Positions 25,597 to 34,885 of a DNA stretch of 64,000 nt are shown piece by piece (the first letter of the stretch is position 1; every line of letters begins with the position of its first letter). The translations under genes and the position numbers were made by a program. Origin of the DNA: CAVRIA01 sp963721115. GTDB lineage: Bacteria > Desulfobacterota > Binatia > HRBIN30 > CADEER01. The notes beneath the pieces were generated by a model. That model ran no database searches. It was not told the DNA's origin and saw only the letters and a program-made list of their open reading frames with translations. The DNA is taken from assembly GCA_963721115.1 (NCBI GenBank), contig CAVRIA010000006.1, forward strand, positions 992,001-1,056,000, written 5' to 3'.

Positions 25597-25893
25597 ATGA
25601 GAGTCCGCTACGTCGGAATCCTGCTGCTGGTCCTGGTCTTCGCGGCGCCGGCCAGCGCAGCCGGGCACTGCCGAAACGGAAAATCCAAACAGGCCGCCAT
25701 GTGGTACTCGATCCTGCACCCCGGCCTCGGGGAGTACTATCTGCGGGACTGGGGGCCGTGGTCGAACTGTCCGCAGAAGAAGTTCTGGCTGGGCCTGATC
25801 CCGGGCTTCGGCTGGCCCGGCTACCTGCAGGTGAAGAGCGCCGTCGACGCCTACCACTGCCGGACGAACGACAGAATCGGCACTGGAGGGTGA
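25597..25893 (+). CDS. Small secreted protein of unknown function
   Basis: 98 residues. I choose the ATG at 25597, six bases after AAGGAGG; the ATG at 25591 touches the ribosome site. Signal peptide VGILLLVLVFAAPASA, mature part of about 75 residues with three Cys (HCRNGKSKQ, SNCPQKKFWLGLIPGFGWPG, YHCRTNDR). The segment AAMWYSILHPGLGEYYLRDW resembles membrane-surface helices with a PGLGEYY turn like that of small TM2-type proteins. Its 3' end lies 170 bases from the convergent methyltransferase. Confidence 0.7.
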   Translation: MRVRYVGILLLVLVFAAPASAAGHCRNGKSKQAAMWYSILHPGLGEYYLRDWGPWSNCPQKKFWLGLIPGFGWPGYLQVKSAVDAYHCRTNDRIGTGG

Positions 25894-26062
25894 CGGTTCC
25901 TCGACCGGCTCTGGCCGGGCGGATATCGCCTCGCCGCGGTGCGCTTCGAGGTGGCTACGTCTCGCTGCCGGGGAGGTGAGGAAGCACGGCCGGGAGGTCG
26001 CGCAGTGCGGTCGAAGATCACCAGGGACAACACGGTCCTGTCGAGAAAAACGACGTCGGCTC

Positions 26063-26792
26063 TCAACGCGGCGCGAAGATCAGGAAGTACTGGTAGGGGA
26101 GAAACGTCGGCTCCCCAACCAGGCGGTAGCCCGACTTCTCCATCTCGTCCAGAACCTGTTGCCGCGCCAGCTTGTGCTCGGGGGGCGGACCTTGGGGCAG
26201 CGGACCCTTCTTCCAATCGACGATCGCCACCCGCCCTCCGGGGCGGAGGAAGCGCCGCAGGCGCGGCAGGTAGTCGAGACGCTCTGTCCAGGTGGTGATA
26301 GGTGTCGGCGATGAAAATGAGGTCGACGCCGTGCGCCGGCATGCGCGGGTCGTCGAAGGAGGCGAGAATCGGCACCAGGTTGTCGAGCTTCTCCTGCTCG
26401 GCGCGCTCGCGCAGGTGAACGACGAGGTTCGGCTCGACGTCGACGGCCAGGACACTTCCGTCCGCGCCCACGGCCTTCGACAGGTACGGCGAAAAGTATC
26501 CGGTTCCCGCACCCAGATCGGCCACCGTCATCCCCGGTTGGATGCCCAGCGCGGCGACGATCTCCTGCGGCTTCTGCCACTCGTTCCGCTTCGGATCGTC
26601 GAATACCGACTCCCAGTGCGGAACGTCCGCGAAGTCGTGCCGCGCCGTCGCGGCGTCGGAGCGCTCTGCCGTGGCCGGCGGCGTCGCCACGGGTGTCGTC
26701 TGGGCGAAGGTCCGGGCGGGGAGCAGCGTGGCCAGAAGCAGGACGCCCGCCGTGGTCGCCCGCAGCGGGCGCGAGATCGCCGGTCGACTCAT
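26063..26792 (-). CDS. Exported class I SAM methyltransferase, frameshifted near 26285
   Basis: A signal peptide (ATTAGVLLLATLLPARTFA) precedes a SAM domain with motif I VADLGAGTGYFSPYLSKAVG and VLAVDVEPNLVVHL. Up to FIADTYHHLD the gene is in one frame; from RLDYLPRLRRFLRPGGRVAI to the end (PTFLPYQYFLIFAPR) it continues one base out of phase, the extra base lying at about 26283-26289. Both halves are well conserved, so this is either a very recent mutation or a consensus error. Secreted methyltransferases of this kind occur in several uncultured lineages; the substrate is unknown. Confidence 0.8.
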
Positions 26793-26873
26793 TCCCTCTC
26801 TCATGCCGCGGCGTGCTGGCGAACACAACCGGGGCGGCGGGCGCGCTGACGCGGGATGTGGGAATCGAGCGGA

Positions 26874-27563
26874 TCAGTCGAGCGCGTTTCCCTCGCCGTG
26901 GGTCTCGATCCAGGCCAGAATCTCGCAGAGGGGAACCTCCCCGACGTCGAGGGCGTGCAGGCCGGCGGCGCGCGCGCCGGCGACGTCGTCGTCCGCGTCG
27001 TCTCCGACGTAGAGCGCCCGGCCAGCGTCCACGCCGAGGCGCTGCAGTGCCAGTGCGAAGATCCGCGCATCGGGTTTGGCGGCGCCGGCGTCGGTCGGCA
27101 GCGCCACGGTGTCCAGGAGCGGCGCCAACCCGAGAGACTCGAGCAGGGGCCACAGTCGATGGTCGAAGTTGGACACCATCCCGGTGCGAAGGCCGCGGCG
27201 CCGCAGGCTCTCGAGCAAGGCGCCGGCGCCGCGGCGAGCTCGCCATGCGGTCGCTTGCCCGTAGTGGTCGAAGAGCCGGTCGAAGAGGGATTCGAAGGCG
27301 AGGAGATCCCCGGCGCCGGCGGCCGCGAACGTCCTGCGGACGAGCGTTCGCCACCAGGAGCGCTCGAGTGCCGGGCGCTCGGCGGGATCGGCATCCGCGA
27401 ACACCATCGGCGCCATCGCCCGGTGCGTCGCGGCGAACGCGTCCTGGACGCGACGCGGCGACAGGTCGACGCCGGCTTCCCTCGCCGCGCGCGCGTAGGT
27501 CTCGCCGACCGGCTCGCTCAGCTCGATCAACGTGCCGACAGCGTCGAACAGGACGGCCCGCAC
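26874..27563 (-). CDS. HAD-superfamily hydrolase
   Basis: 229 residues from a GTG at 27563, 14 bases after the stop of the DsbA-fold gene. HAD motifs: I, VLFDAVGTLIEL (nucleophile Asp; the second acid is replaced by Val, as in some dehalogenase-like members); II, GMVSNFDHRL; III, Lys in AAKPDARIF; IV, VGDDADDDVAGA. A helical cap lies between I and II. Likely a phosphatase of the REG-2/HDHD3-like branch. The same-strand neighbours suggest an operon with the isomerase and the luciferase-like gene. Confidence 0.88.
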   Translation of the reverse strand: MRAVLFDAVGTLIELSEPVGETYARAAREAGVDLSPRRVQDAFAATHRAMAPMVFADADPAERPALERSWWRTLVRRTFAAAGAGDLLAFESLFDRLFDHYGQATAWRARRGAGALLESLRRRGLRTGMVSNFDHRLWPLLESLGLAPLLDTVALPTDAGAAKPDARIFALALQRLGVDAGRALYVGDDADDDVAGARAAGLHALDVGEVPLCEILAWIETHGEGNALD

Positions 27564-27577
27564 GTGAAACCCGTCCG

Positions 27578-28234
27578 TCAGCGGGGTCGTTCCCGCAGGC
27601 CGTGCTGCTTCAGACGCCAGAGCAACAGGTCGATCCGGTCCTGGCCGAAGAAGGGTTCGCCCTCGAAGACCATGGTGGGAACGCCCCAGTGGCCGGCCGC
27701 TTCGAGGTCGCGTTGGTTCTTTGCGACGACCTCGTCGTGGCCGGTCGGGTCGGCGGAGATCGCCGCGTCCAACTCGGCGAGATCGAGGCCGGCCCGCGCC
27801 GTCGCGTCGGCCAGGTGCGAGCCCTCGTGCCAGCCCTGCACCTTGCCGTTCCAGATGATCTTCGAGACCTCGTCGATGAACGGCAGGCCGCGATCGCGCC
27901 GCGTCGCCGCGATGCCGAGGCGGGTCAGCCGGTGGATGTACGGCTGCTCCGCCGCGACCTGGCGGGTCGCGTAGTCCTGTACGATCGGGTCGGGATGGGG
28001 CCAGCCGTAGTCGATCCCGTAGTACTGCGCGACGCGCATCGTGTCGCGCAGTAAATAGGGCGGCCAGAGCGGGTTGACCCGATCGAAGAAGCCGGGCACG
28101 CGCACGGCCAGCGGCAACACCGGCCGCAGCCGGATCTCGACGTCGTGGTCGTTCGCGATCTGCACCAGGCGCCCCGTCGCCAGATACGAGTAGGGGCTGC
28201 GGAAGGACCAGAACAGCTCGAAGGAAAGGCTCAT
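27578..28234 (-). CDS. DsbA-fold oxidoreductase, 2-hydroxychromene-2-carboxylate isomerase family
   Basis: 218 residues. It opens FELFWSFRSPYSYLATGRL, where the Ser of SPYSY replaces the thioredoxin CxxC, as in HCCA isomerase and kappa-class GSTs. The end GHWGVPTMVFEGEPFFGQDR is the cis-Pro and substrate region. Family members isomerise aromatic ring-cleavage products with glutathione; the substrate here is unknown. It forms a leftward run with the HAD gene and the luciferase-like oxidoreductase (42 bases upstream). Confidence 0.9.
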   Translation of the reverse strand: MSLSFELFWSFRSPYSYLATGRLVQIANDHDVEIRLRPVLPLAVRVPGFFDRVNPLWPPYLLRDTMRVAQYYGIDYGWPHPDPIVQDYATRQVAAEQPYIHRLTRLGIAATRRDRGLPFIDEVSKIIWNGKVQGWHEGSHLADATARAGLDLAELDAAISADPTGHDEVVAKNQRDLEAAGHWGVPTMVFEGEPFFGQDRIDLLLWRLKQHGLRERPR

Positions 28235-28276
28235 GGGCGCAGAAGATCAGACCGCGAGGGAAGAGGGAAGGGCGTC

Positions 28277-29320
28277 TCAGCCGCTTCGGGCGAGCTCCTC
28301 GATGATCTCGCGCACGCGGGCTTCTTCGGGCGGATCCTCGCGCGGCTGTGGAAAGCCGATGCGCGCGACGCCGTGAAAACGCTCGCGGAGGCGCGGAACG
28401 ATCTCGTCGTAGCGGCCGACGGCGGCGAACGCGTGCACGACGTCGTCCGAGATCGATCTCGCCATCTCGTCCCACTTTCCGTCGCGCGACAGGCGGTTTA
28501 GCCGCTCCCCGAGGTCGCCCCAGCCGTGCGCTTCCAGAACCCCGAAGTACGAAGGCGTGGAGCCGTAGAACGACAGCTGGCGGCGGACCGACTCGAACTG
28601 CCGCTGTACGGCCTTTTCGTCGGGGCCCGTGACGATGAATCCGCCGCCCGCGAGCTCCACCTCCGAGGCCGCGCGCCCGGCCTTGGCCGCCCCGCGCGCG
28701 ATGTTGGGCAGGATCACCTCGTCCAGGTACTTGCGGGTGCAGAAGCTGTGCAGGCGGACGCCGTCGCACACCTCGCCGGCGAGCCGGCACATCGCCGGGT
28801 TCACCGCCGAGATGGCGACCGGAATGCGCGGATGATCGATGGGGCCGGGATTGAAGAACGGCGTCGTGTACGTGTAGCGGTAGAACTCGCCGGTGAACGA
28901 CGGTCGCGTGCCGTTCTGCCAGGAATCCCAGATCGCGCGCAGGACCGTCACGTACTCGCGCATGCGGGCGACCGGAGCTTCCCACTTCACCGAGAAGCGC
29001 TCTTCGTTGTGCTTGCGGACCTGGCTGCCGAGCCCGAGCGTGAAACGCCCCTTGGAGAAGCGCTGCAGATCCCACGCGACCTGCGCGACGATCATCGGCG
29101 CGCGCGGGAAGGCGATCGCCACCGAGGTGCCCAGGCCGAGACGCATGCTGTGCTCGGCGGCGACGACGAGGGGCAGGAATGGGTCGCGGTTGGTCTCCGG
29201 CGCCAGCGCCGTAGCGTAGCCGAGAGCCTCGATGCGGCGCGTCGCCGCCGGCACGCGCCACAGGTCGTCGGTGGGAACCGCGGTCTCGACGATGAACCGC
29301 TGCGAGCTCGTGCTGCGCAT
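28277..29320 (-). CDS. Luciferase-like (LLM class) flavin/F420-dependent oxidoreductase
   Basis: 347 residues, ATG 29320 after GGGAGGTGTG. TIM-barrel features: YATALAPETNRDPFLPLVVA, GLGTSVAIAFPRAPMIVAQV, RFTLGLGSQVRKHNEERFS (the substrate/cofactor segment of TIGR03617-type F420 enzymes), and VAISAVNPAMCRLAGEVCDG. It probably reduces or oxidises a hydrophobic substrate using F420H2 or FMN; the F420 preference is inferred from subfamily resemblance only. Confidence 0.88.
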   Translation of the reverse strand: MRSTSSQRFIVETAVPTDDLWRVPAATRRIEALGYATALAPETNRDPFLPLVVAAEHSMRLGLGTSVAIAFPRAPMIVAQVAWDLQRFSKGRFTLGLGSQVRKHNEERFSVKWEAPVARMREYVTVLRAIWDSWQNGTRPSFTGEFYRYTYTTPFFNPGPIDHPRIPVAISAVNPAMCRLAGEVCDGVRLHSFCTRKYLDEVILPNIARGAAKAGRAASEVELAGGGFIVTGPDEKAVQRQFESVRRQLSFYGSTPSYFGVLEAHGWGDLGERLNRLSRDGKWDEMARSISDDVVHAFAAVGRYDEIVPRLRERFHGVARIGFPQPREDPPEEARVREIIEELARSG

Positions 29321-29390
29321 CACACCTCCCGATTGTCCGAAGCGCGAGCCTACCGTCCGCGCCGGTGACGAGACAAGCGCGCCTCCCGCC

Positions 29391-29852
29391 TCAACCGTCT
29401 CGGTACAGCTTGGGCCGGTGGCGTACCGCGTCGAGAAGAGTGAGGTCGTTGGGCTCCATCTCGTAGCCCTTCGGATGAGGCGGTCGGGGCTCGAGCCCCA
29501 GCGCGGCGACGACGCGCGGATGCTGGTAGTAGCCCCCGTAGGTGTGGAAGGTCAGCGGCAGGACGAGGGCCTGCTGGTTCAGCAACTCCAGCCGGTCCGC
29601 CTTGGGCAGCGCTGCGAAGTCCCGCGCGCCGCGGGCGCGCGCCTGCTGGTCGAGATCCGACAGACCCTGCGCGATCATCGGCCGCAGGTCGGGCATCTTC
29701 CGCAGCGCCTCGTCGACGTAGCCGGCCAGGCCGAGCTCGCCCGCGCCGGGCAGCCTGCCGTCGCCGCTCGGCGGAATGATCTCGTCGAGCACGCCGGCGA
29801 GCGTACGCCGCTCCTCTTCGGAGAAGCCGCCGTCGTTCCTCTCGTTGGTCAT
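29391..29852 (-). CDS. Gluconate 2-dehydrogenase subunit 3-like protein
   Basis: 153 residues. The family signature FSEEERRTLAGVLDEIIPPS opens the protein and LGLAGYVDEALRKMP follows; the C-terminus PRPPHPKGYEMEPND is also typical. No TAT signal is seen. These small subunits partner with GMC-type flavoprotein dehydrogenases, and the GMC gene lies 28 bases upstream on the same strand, which supports a heterodimer. No cytochrome subunit is nearby. Confidence 0.85.
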   Translation of the reverse strand: MTNERNDGGFSEEERRTLAGVLDEIIPPSGDGRLPGAGELGLAGYVDEALRKMPDLRPMIAQGLSDLDQQARARGARDFAALPKADRLELLNQQALVLPLTFHTYGGYYQHPRVVAALGLEPRPPHPKGYEMEPNDLTLLDAVRHRPKLYRDG

Positions 29853-29880
29853 GTCCGGGACGCCTCCACCCGCCTGTGCC

Positions 29881-31486
29881 TCAGTCGAAGAGATTGGCGA
29901 GGTTCTTCTTGATCGTGTCGGCGATGTAGAGGGCGAGGGCCTGGATGGTGTTGGTCGGGTTCACGGCCGCCGCCGTCACGAAGATGCTGCCGTCGATGAC
30001 GAAGAGGTTGCGGACGTCGTGGCAGCGCCCCCATTCGTTGACCACCGACGTCTTCGGATCGGTTCCCATCCGCGCCGTTCCCATCAGGTGCCAGCCGGCG
30101 AAGGGCAGCGGAGCCTCGGCGACGGTTTCCCGCGCGCCCGCTGCCTCCAGCACCTCCTTCCCCCTGGCGACGCTGTGCTCGAGCATCTGGCGGCTGTTGT
30201 CGCTCAGTCGGTAGGTGATCTTCGGCGCCGGGATGCCGTCGGAGTCGGTCAGATCCGGATCGAGGGTGACGCGGTTCTCGCCCTCCGGAAGGTCCTCGCA
30301 GATGACGACCATGCCCGCCGTGCGGTCGAAGAGGTCGCCGTAGGCGCGGTGGTGGTCCGGCCCCCAGGGGATGCGCCCCGACCCCATGCCCCACAGTGCG
30401 GTGGAGACGGGGCCGAATCCGCGCAGCATCTCGAACGAGTAGCCGCGCACGAAGCCGCGCGCCCGATCGGTCTCGTAGAACTCCTGGCTCATGATGCAGC
30501 AGCCCGTCGGCCCCTTGTAGCCTTCGAGGGGCTGGTCGAAGATGCCGGTCACCATCGCGTAGGGGTGGAACATGAGGTTCTTGCCCACCAGGCCGCTGCG
30601 GTTCGCCAGCCCGTCGGGGAAGAGCTTGGAGCGCGAGTTCAGCAGCAGCCGCGGCGTGCCGATGCCGTTGCACGCCAGCACCACGACCTCCGCCCGCTGG
30701 CGGCGCTCCGCGCCGTCGGCGTCGTAGTAGATGACGCCGTCCGCCATGCCGTTCGTCGTCGACCGTGATCTCGCGCACCCGGCAGCGGGTCTGCAACTTC
30801 ACGCCCGCGCGCAGCGCCGCCGGCCAGTAGGTGATGTCGGTGCTGGCCTTGGCCCCCTGCGCGCATCCCGACAGGCACGTGCCGGCGTTGATGCACGCGG
30901 CGCGGCCCTCGTACTCCTGCGTCGTGATCGCGCTGTCGGAGGGCCACCAGTGCCATCCGAGCCGATTGAACCCCGTGGCCAGGGTCTCGCCCAGCTTGCC
31001 GAGCGCGACGGGGGGAAGCGGCACCTCCTTCGGCGGATACGCCGGGTCGCCGGCCAGCCCCGACACGCCCATCATGCGGGCGTTGACGTCGTAGAAGGGC
31101 TCCAGGCGCCGGTAGTCGACCGGCCAGTCGTCGGCGACGCCGTCGAGCGTCCTGACCCGAAAGTCCGCCGGGTGGAAGCGGGGAAAATGGGCGGCGTAAA
31201 GGATGGTGCTGCCGCCGACGGCGTTGAACATCGAGGCGGCGATCGGCGAGCCGGAATCGTTGACGGGATAGTCCTCGCGCCGGCCGCGCGTGTTGGGGCT
31301 GAAGCTGAAGTCGCCGGTCTGGCGAATCTCCCAGTCGCCGCTCATGCCGGGGTACTGGCTGGGGTCCATCCAGTCGCCCTGCTCGAGGCAGAGGATGTTC
31401 ATGCGCGTGTCCGCCAGGCTCCAGGCGAAGGCGGCCCCGGACGCCCCGGCGCCGACGATCAACACGTCGACAGGCTCTTCCGACAT
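29881..31486 (-). CDS. GMC-family FAD oxidoreductase, frameshifted near 30755
   Basis: The ATG at 31486 follows AAGGATTG. The FAD-binding N-terminus DVLIVGAGASGAAFAWSLA, GGSTILYAAHFPRF and GCAQGAKAST are in one frame up to REITVDDE; from GMADGVIYYDADGAERR to the C-terminal PTNTIQALALYIADTI the frame shifts by one base. The shift lies in a CGTCGTCG microrepeat at about 30745-30765, a typical indel site. GMC motifs near the end (WHLMGTARMG) are intact. With the small-subunit gene downstream it probably forms a membrane-linked alcohol or sugar dehydrogenase. Confidence 0.85.
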
Positions 31487-31642
31487 CGACAATCCTTCGA
31501 GCTGTACCCGTTGGCCCGCGATACGGTCGCCGGTCCAGCCGAAGGGCCCGTTGCTGACGGCAGAGGCTTCGACGTGGCCCGGGGCGGGAATGGAGGTGAG
31601 GGGACGGAAACCGGGGGCCCGGCGGCGGACCCCCGGCGACTT

Positions 31643-32718
31643 TCAGGCGATGACGCTGCGGATGACTTCGCCGGCCTCCATGGCGCGGAAGGCGTCGTTG
31701 ACGCCCTCGAGCTTGATGGTCTTCGAGACCATCGAGGAGATGTCGAGGCGATTCGTCTCGATCAGCTCGACGAAGCGCGGGAAGTCGCGCCGCACCTGCG
31801 CCGAGCCGTACTTGGAACCCTTCACGGTCTTCTGCTCGAAGAACAGACCGAAGGCCGGCAGGGTGATCTGCGCGTCGAAGCGCGCCATGCCGACGATGAT
31901 CACCTCGCCGCCGCGGCGCGCCAGGTTGTAGGTGGTCAGCATCGTTTCCGGCAGACCGATGACCTCGAACGCATAGTCGACTCCGCGCCCGCCGGTGAGG
32001 GCCTTCACCTGCTCGACCGGGTCGCCCTTCGACGGGTCGATGACGTCCGTGGCGCCGAGCTTGGCGGCGGTCTTGCGCTTCAGCTCCTGCGGGTCGATGG
32101 CGATGATGCGCCCGGCGCCGGCGATGCGCGCTCCCTGGATCACCGCCTGGCCGACGCCGCCGCAGCCGAGCACCGCCACGCTCGCCCCCGGCCGGATCTT
32201 CGCCGTATTGAGCGCCGCGCCGACCCCGGTGGTGACGCCGCAGCCGATCAGCGCCAGCTGCGAATCCGGAAGATCCGTCTCGACCTTCACGACCGACGCC
32301 TCGTCGACCGTCATGACGCTGGAGAAGGTCCGAGGCCGGTCATGCAGAAGTACATGCTGCCGTCCGGACGCGTGCCGCGCACCGCCATCGAGACGTCGTT
32401 CTCGCGCTCGCACAGCTCCGACTGATCGCGCAGGCAATTCCAGCACGCGCCGCAGGCGGGAACGAACGAGGCGACGACGCGGTCGCCCTTCTTGACGCGC
32501 GAGACCTCGGGGCCGACTTCGACGACGCGGCCGGCGCCTTCGTGGCCGAGCACCATGCCGGGCGGCACCGGGACGTAGCCGCGCATGATGGACAGGTCGG
32601 AATGGCAGACGCCGCTCGCCCCGATTTCGACGACGACGTCGCGCGGTCCCGGCGGGTTGGGCTTCAGGTCCTCGAGGGCGAGACTGGTGGCATCTCCGGT
32701 GTAGACAGCAGCTTTCAT
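31643..32718 (-). CDS. Zinc-dependent alcohol dehydrogenase, frameshifted near 32330
   Basis: ATG 32718 lies seven bases after GGAGG. The N-terminal half has the catalytic zinc site (GVCHSDLSIM, GHEGAGRV) and the structural lobe PACGACWNCLRDQSELC. After YFCMTGLG one base is missing; the other frame resumes RTFSSVMTVDEASVVKVETD, with the Rossmann loop GCGGVGQAVIQGA and IAIDPQELKRKTA (Asp, so NAD). The sequence resembles mycothiol/NDMA-type class III-like dehydrogenases. The GMC and ADH genes probably feed the same alcohol-oxidation route. Confidence 0.85.
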
Positions 32719-32964
32719 TGGCATCCTCCGAAATTGGGAATTGGCAGTCCGCCCCCTGTACCCTGTTTCGGCGGGCAAGGGTAGAGGCGCGACGCGATTG
32801 GATCCGACCGGAATCTCCGAGCGCCCTCTGGATCCGGCCGGCGCGCGCGAGCAACGCGTCCGGCCGGTGCGGATTCATTTGCACGCCGGCATGGCCCCGT
32901 ATAGCTTCGCCTCCTTCGCGCCGCTTCCGCGGCGCGGCTCATCAAGAAGAAAAAGGAGGAGACC

Positions 32965-33264
32965 ATGCTGACCGTCGTCGCCAAGCTGAAGGTTCAGGCC
33001 GGGAAGGAAGGGGAGGCCGAGAAGGCCCTGCGCGAGATGATCGAGTACGTCGGCAAGAGCGAGCCGGCGACGAAGCGCTACGTGCTGCACCGCTCCTCCG
33101 GCGACCCGACGCAGATGCTCATGTACGAGCAGTACGAGAGCCAGGAGGCGATGAACACGCACAGCGGCAGCGCCGCCATCCAGAAGCTGTTCGGTGTGCT
33201 CGGCCCGATTCTCGACGGGCCCGCCTCGATCGAGACGTACGAGGAGGTCGCCGGCAAGAAGTAG
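32965..33264 (+). CDS. Antibiotic biosynthesis monooxygenase (ABM) domain protein
   Basis: 99 residues after a strong AAAGGAGGAGACC. A single ferredoxin-like ABM domain: LTVVAKLKVQAGKEGEAEKA, then RYVLHRSSGDPTQMLMYEQY and the helix QEAMNTHSGSAAIQKLFG, with the conserved His in NTHSGS. ABM proteins are small dimeric oxygenases or quinol-related enzymes; no cofactor site can be read. It diverges from the Zn-ADH gene and converges with the AttH-like gene. Confidence 0.88.
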   Translation: MLTVVAKLKVQAGKEGEAEKALREMIEYVGKSEPATKRYVLHRSSGDPTQMLMYEQYESQEAMNTHSGSAAIQKLFGVLGPILDGPASIETYEEVAGKK

Positions 33265-33276
33265 GCGGCGTCGCTC

Positions 33277-34665
33277 TCAGCCGAGCGCCGCCTCCAGATC
33301 CTCCGCGATGCGGAGCAGGTGTGCCCGGTGGGGCTCGTCGATGCGCTCCAGCACGGGCCGCAGCCGGGTGCGCACGTACGCCCGCGCCTCGGCGCGGCCG
33401 CCGTGGCTGAGGAAGGCGTCGACCTCCCAGACCAGATTGGCGCTCGCCAGCGGCCCCGGCGCACCGGCGGGAAAGGCCGCGGCGGGCAGGTGGCGCAGGC
33501 TGTGTCGCAGAACGTCGACGAGCTCGAAGTCGCGCGCGAAGACCAGCGTCCGCTCGTGGAAGCCGAAGCCGCGCACGGGCTGCCCGGCCATGATGCCCTG
33601 GATGCGCGTCGGGCCGCTCCAGTACTCGATCGGCAGGGCGTGCGCGGGAGCCGGCACGAGAGGCTCCGAGAAGACGTCGAGCTGCCAGGCCGGTACGCGC
33701 AGGCGGTAGCGATCGGCGAGGTAGCGCGCGCCGCGCGTCAGCGAGTAGAGCGGCGCGACGTCGCCCGGATCGCGCACGAAGGACAGGCGATCGAGGTGGA
33801 ACTCGGTGGTCGCCAGCACCTGATTCTCGGGGCCCGCGGCGGTGACGCCGGTGAACGGGATGAGCCGATTGCCGCGCTTGCGGTCGAGGTGCATCCAGAC
33901 GCTCATCTCGAAGCCGTTGTCGAGATGGATCTGCCGCCACTCGTGGCGGTAGCCGGTGTTGCGGCGATCGGAGTGGACGCCGAGGTATCTCGGCGTCCAC
34001 TGCCGGTCGATCCAGCCCGAGTCGCCGTCGACCTCCTCGCGCACGTCGCCCCACTCGAGGGTGCCGCGAAAGCGCGCATCGCTCTGGAAATACGAGTGGG
34101 TCCCGTACTGCCCCATGCAGGTCTTCACCCCGCCGTATTCATCTCCGCCGACCGGCATGGGCGGCTTGAAGGTGTCGATGTCGAGGTCGAGGTGCATGGC
34201 GCGCTCTTGTGCGTCTCGCCCGACCAGCGTCGCATGGTACGAGAACGGAGCCAGCTCGCCGTCCTCTCGCCGCCTCGTCGTCCACGCGCTGGTCCCGGCG
34301 CTGGAGGCGAAGCCGACCTCCAGATAGCCGCGCGCCACCGACAGCTTGTGGCGCCGGCGCAGGCGCAGCGGGCGCGGAAGGTCGAACTCGGAGAACGTCG
34401 CGTACTCGCCGCTGGCGAGGTCGAAGAGGGCGAAAGTGTAGAAGTCGGCCCGCAACCGGTGGCGGATGTCGTTGAAGGCGAAGATGACCATGAAGGCCCA
34501 CTCGCGCTTCGTCTGCCGCCCGCGCAGCCGGCCGGCGACGTAGAAGGTGTTGGACTCGGCTCCCTGATCGCCCTCGGCGGCGGGGAAGACGAGCTCGGGG
34601 TCGTTGGGCAACAGCGTGTAAGGATAGGTCTTCCAGGGCGCTGACCGCCGCTCCGTTTCGGCCAC
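33277..34665 (-). CDS. AttH/CrtC-like lipocalin-fold protein
   Basis: 462 residues, no signal peptide. Beta-rich sequence with the landmarks of the AttH/carotenoid 1,2-hydratase superfamily: AFMVIFAFNDIRHRLRADFY early and SGWIDRQWTPRYLGVH (the GxxxDRQW turn) in the middle, then FEMSVWMHLD. The C-terminal third adds helices (ELVDVLRHSLRHLPAAAF). It could bind or hydrate a terpenoid or acyl substrate, but catalytic identity is uncertain. The 220 bases up to the giant cyclase gene hold nothing I recognise. Confidence 0.65.
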   Translation of the reverse strand: MAETERRSAPWKTYPYTLLPNDPELVFPAAEGDQGAESNTFYVAGRLRGRQTKREWAFMVIFAFNDIRHRLRADFYTFALFDLASGEYATFSEFDLPRPLRLRRRHKLSVARGYLEVGFASSAGTSAWTTRRREDGELAPFSYHATLVGRDAQERAMHLDLDIDTFKPPMPVGGDEYGGVKTCMGQYGTHSYFQSDARFRGTLEWGDVREEVDGDSGWIDRQWTPRYLGVHSDRRNTGYRHEWRQIHLDNGFEMSVWMHLDRKRGNRLIPFTGVTAAGPENQVLATTEFHLDRLSFVRDPGDVAPLYSLTRGARYLADRYRLRVPAWQLDVFSEPLVPAPAHALPIEYWSGPTRIQGIMAGQPVRGFGFHERTLVFARDFELVDVLRHSLRHLPAAAFPAGAPGPLASANLVWEVDAFLSHGGRAEARAYVRTRLRPVLERIDEPHRAHLLRIAEDLEAALG

Positions 34666-34885
34666 CGTCGTCCTCCTCTCCTGCCGATGCGAGATCGCAA
34701 CGCGGCCTCGTCTTCTACATCAACGGGTATTCTCCGTACATCTCGGTGATGACACCGCGCAAGGCGGCCACGACGGCGGCACACGGCCGAGCCGTCCGCC
34801 TCGAAAGCGAGGTCCGGTCGGCCTCGCCCATCGTCCCGACAAGGACCATCCTCGACACTGGCGGGATGCCGCTCAGCCGCCGGCG

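Noticed and set aside
26874..29261. One 795-codon fused protein reading through HAD, isomerase and luciferase-like regions
   Set aside because: Upstream of 27563 this frame is a shadow of the two genes coded in other frames; only the HAD part is real.
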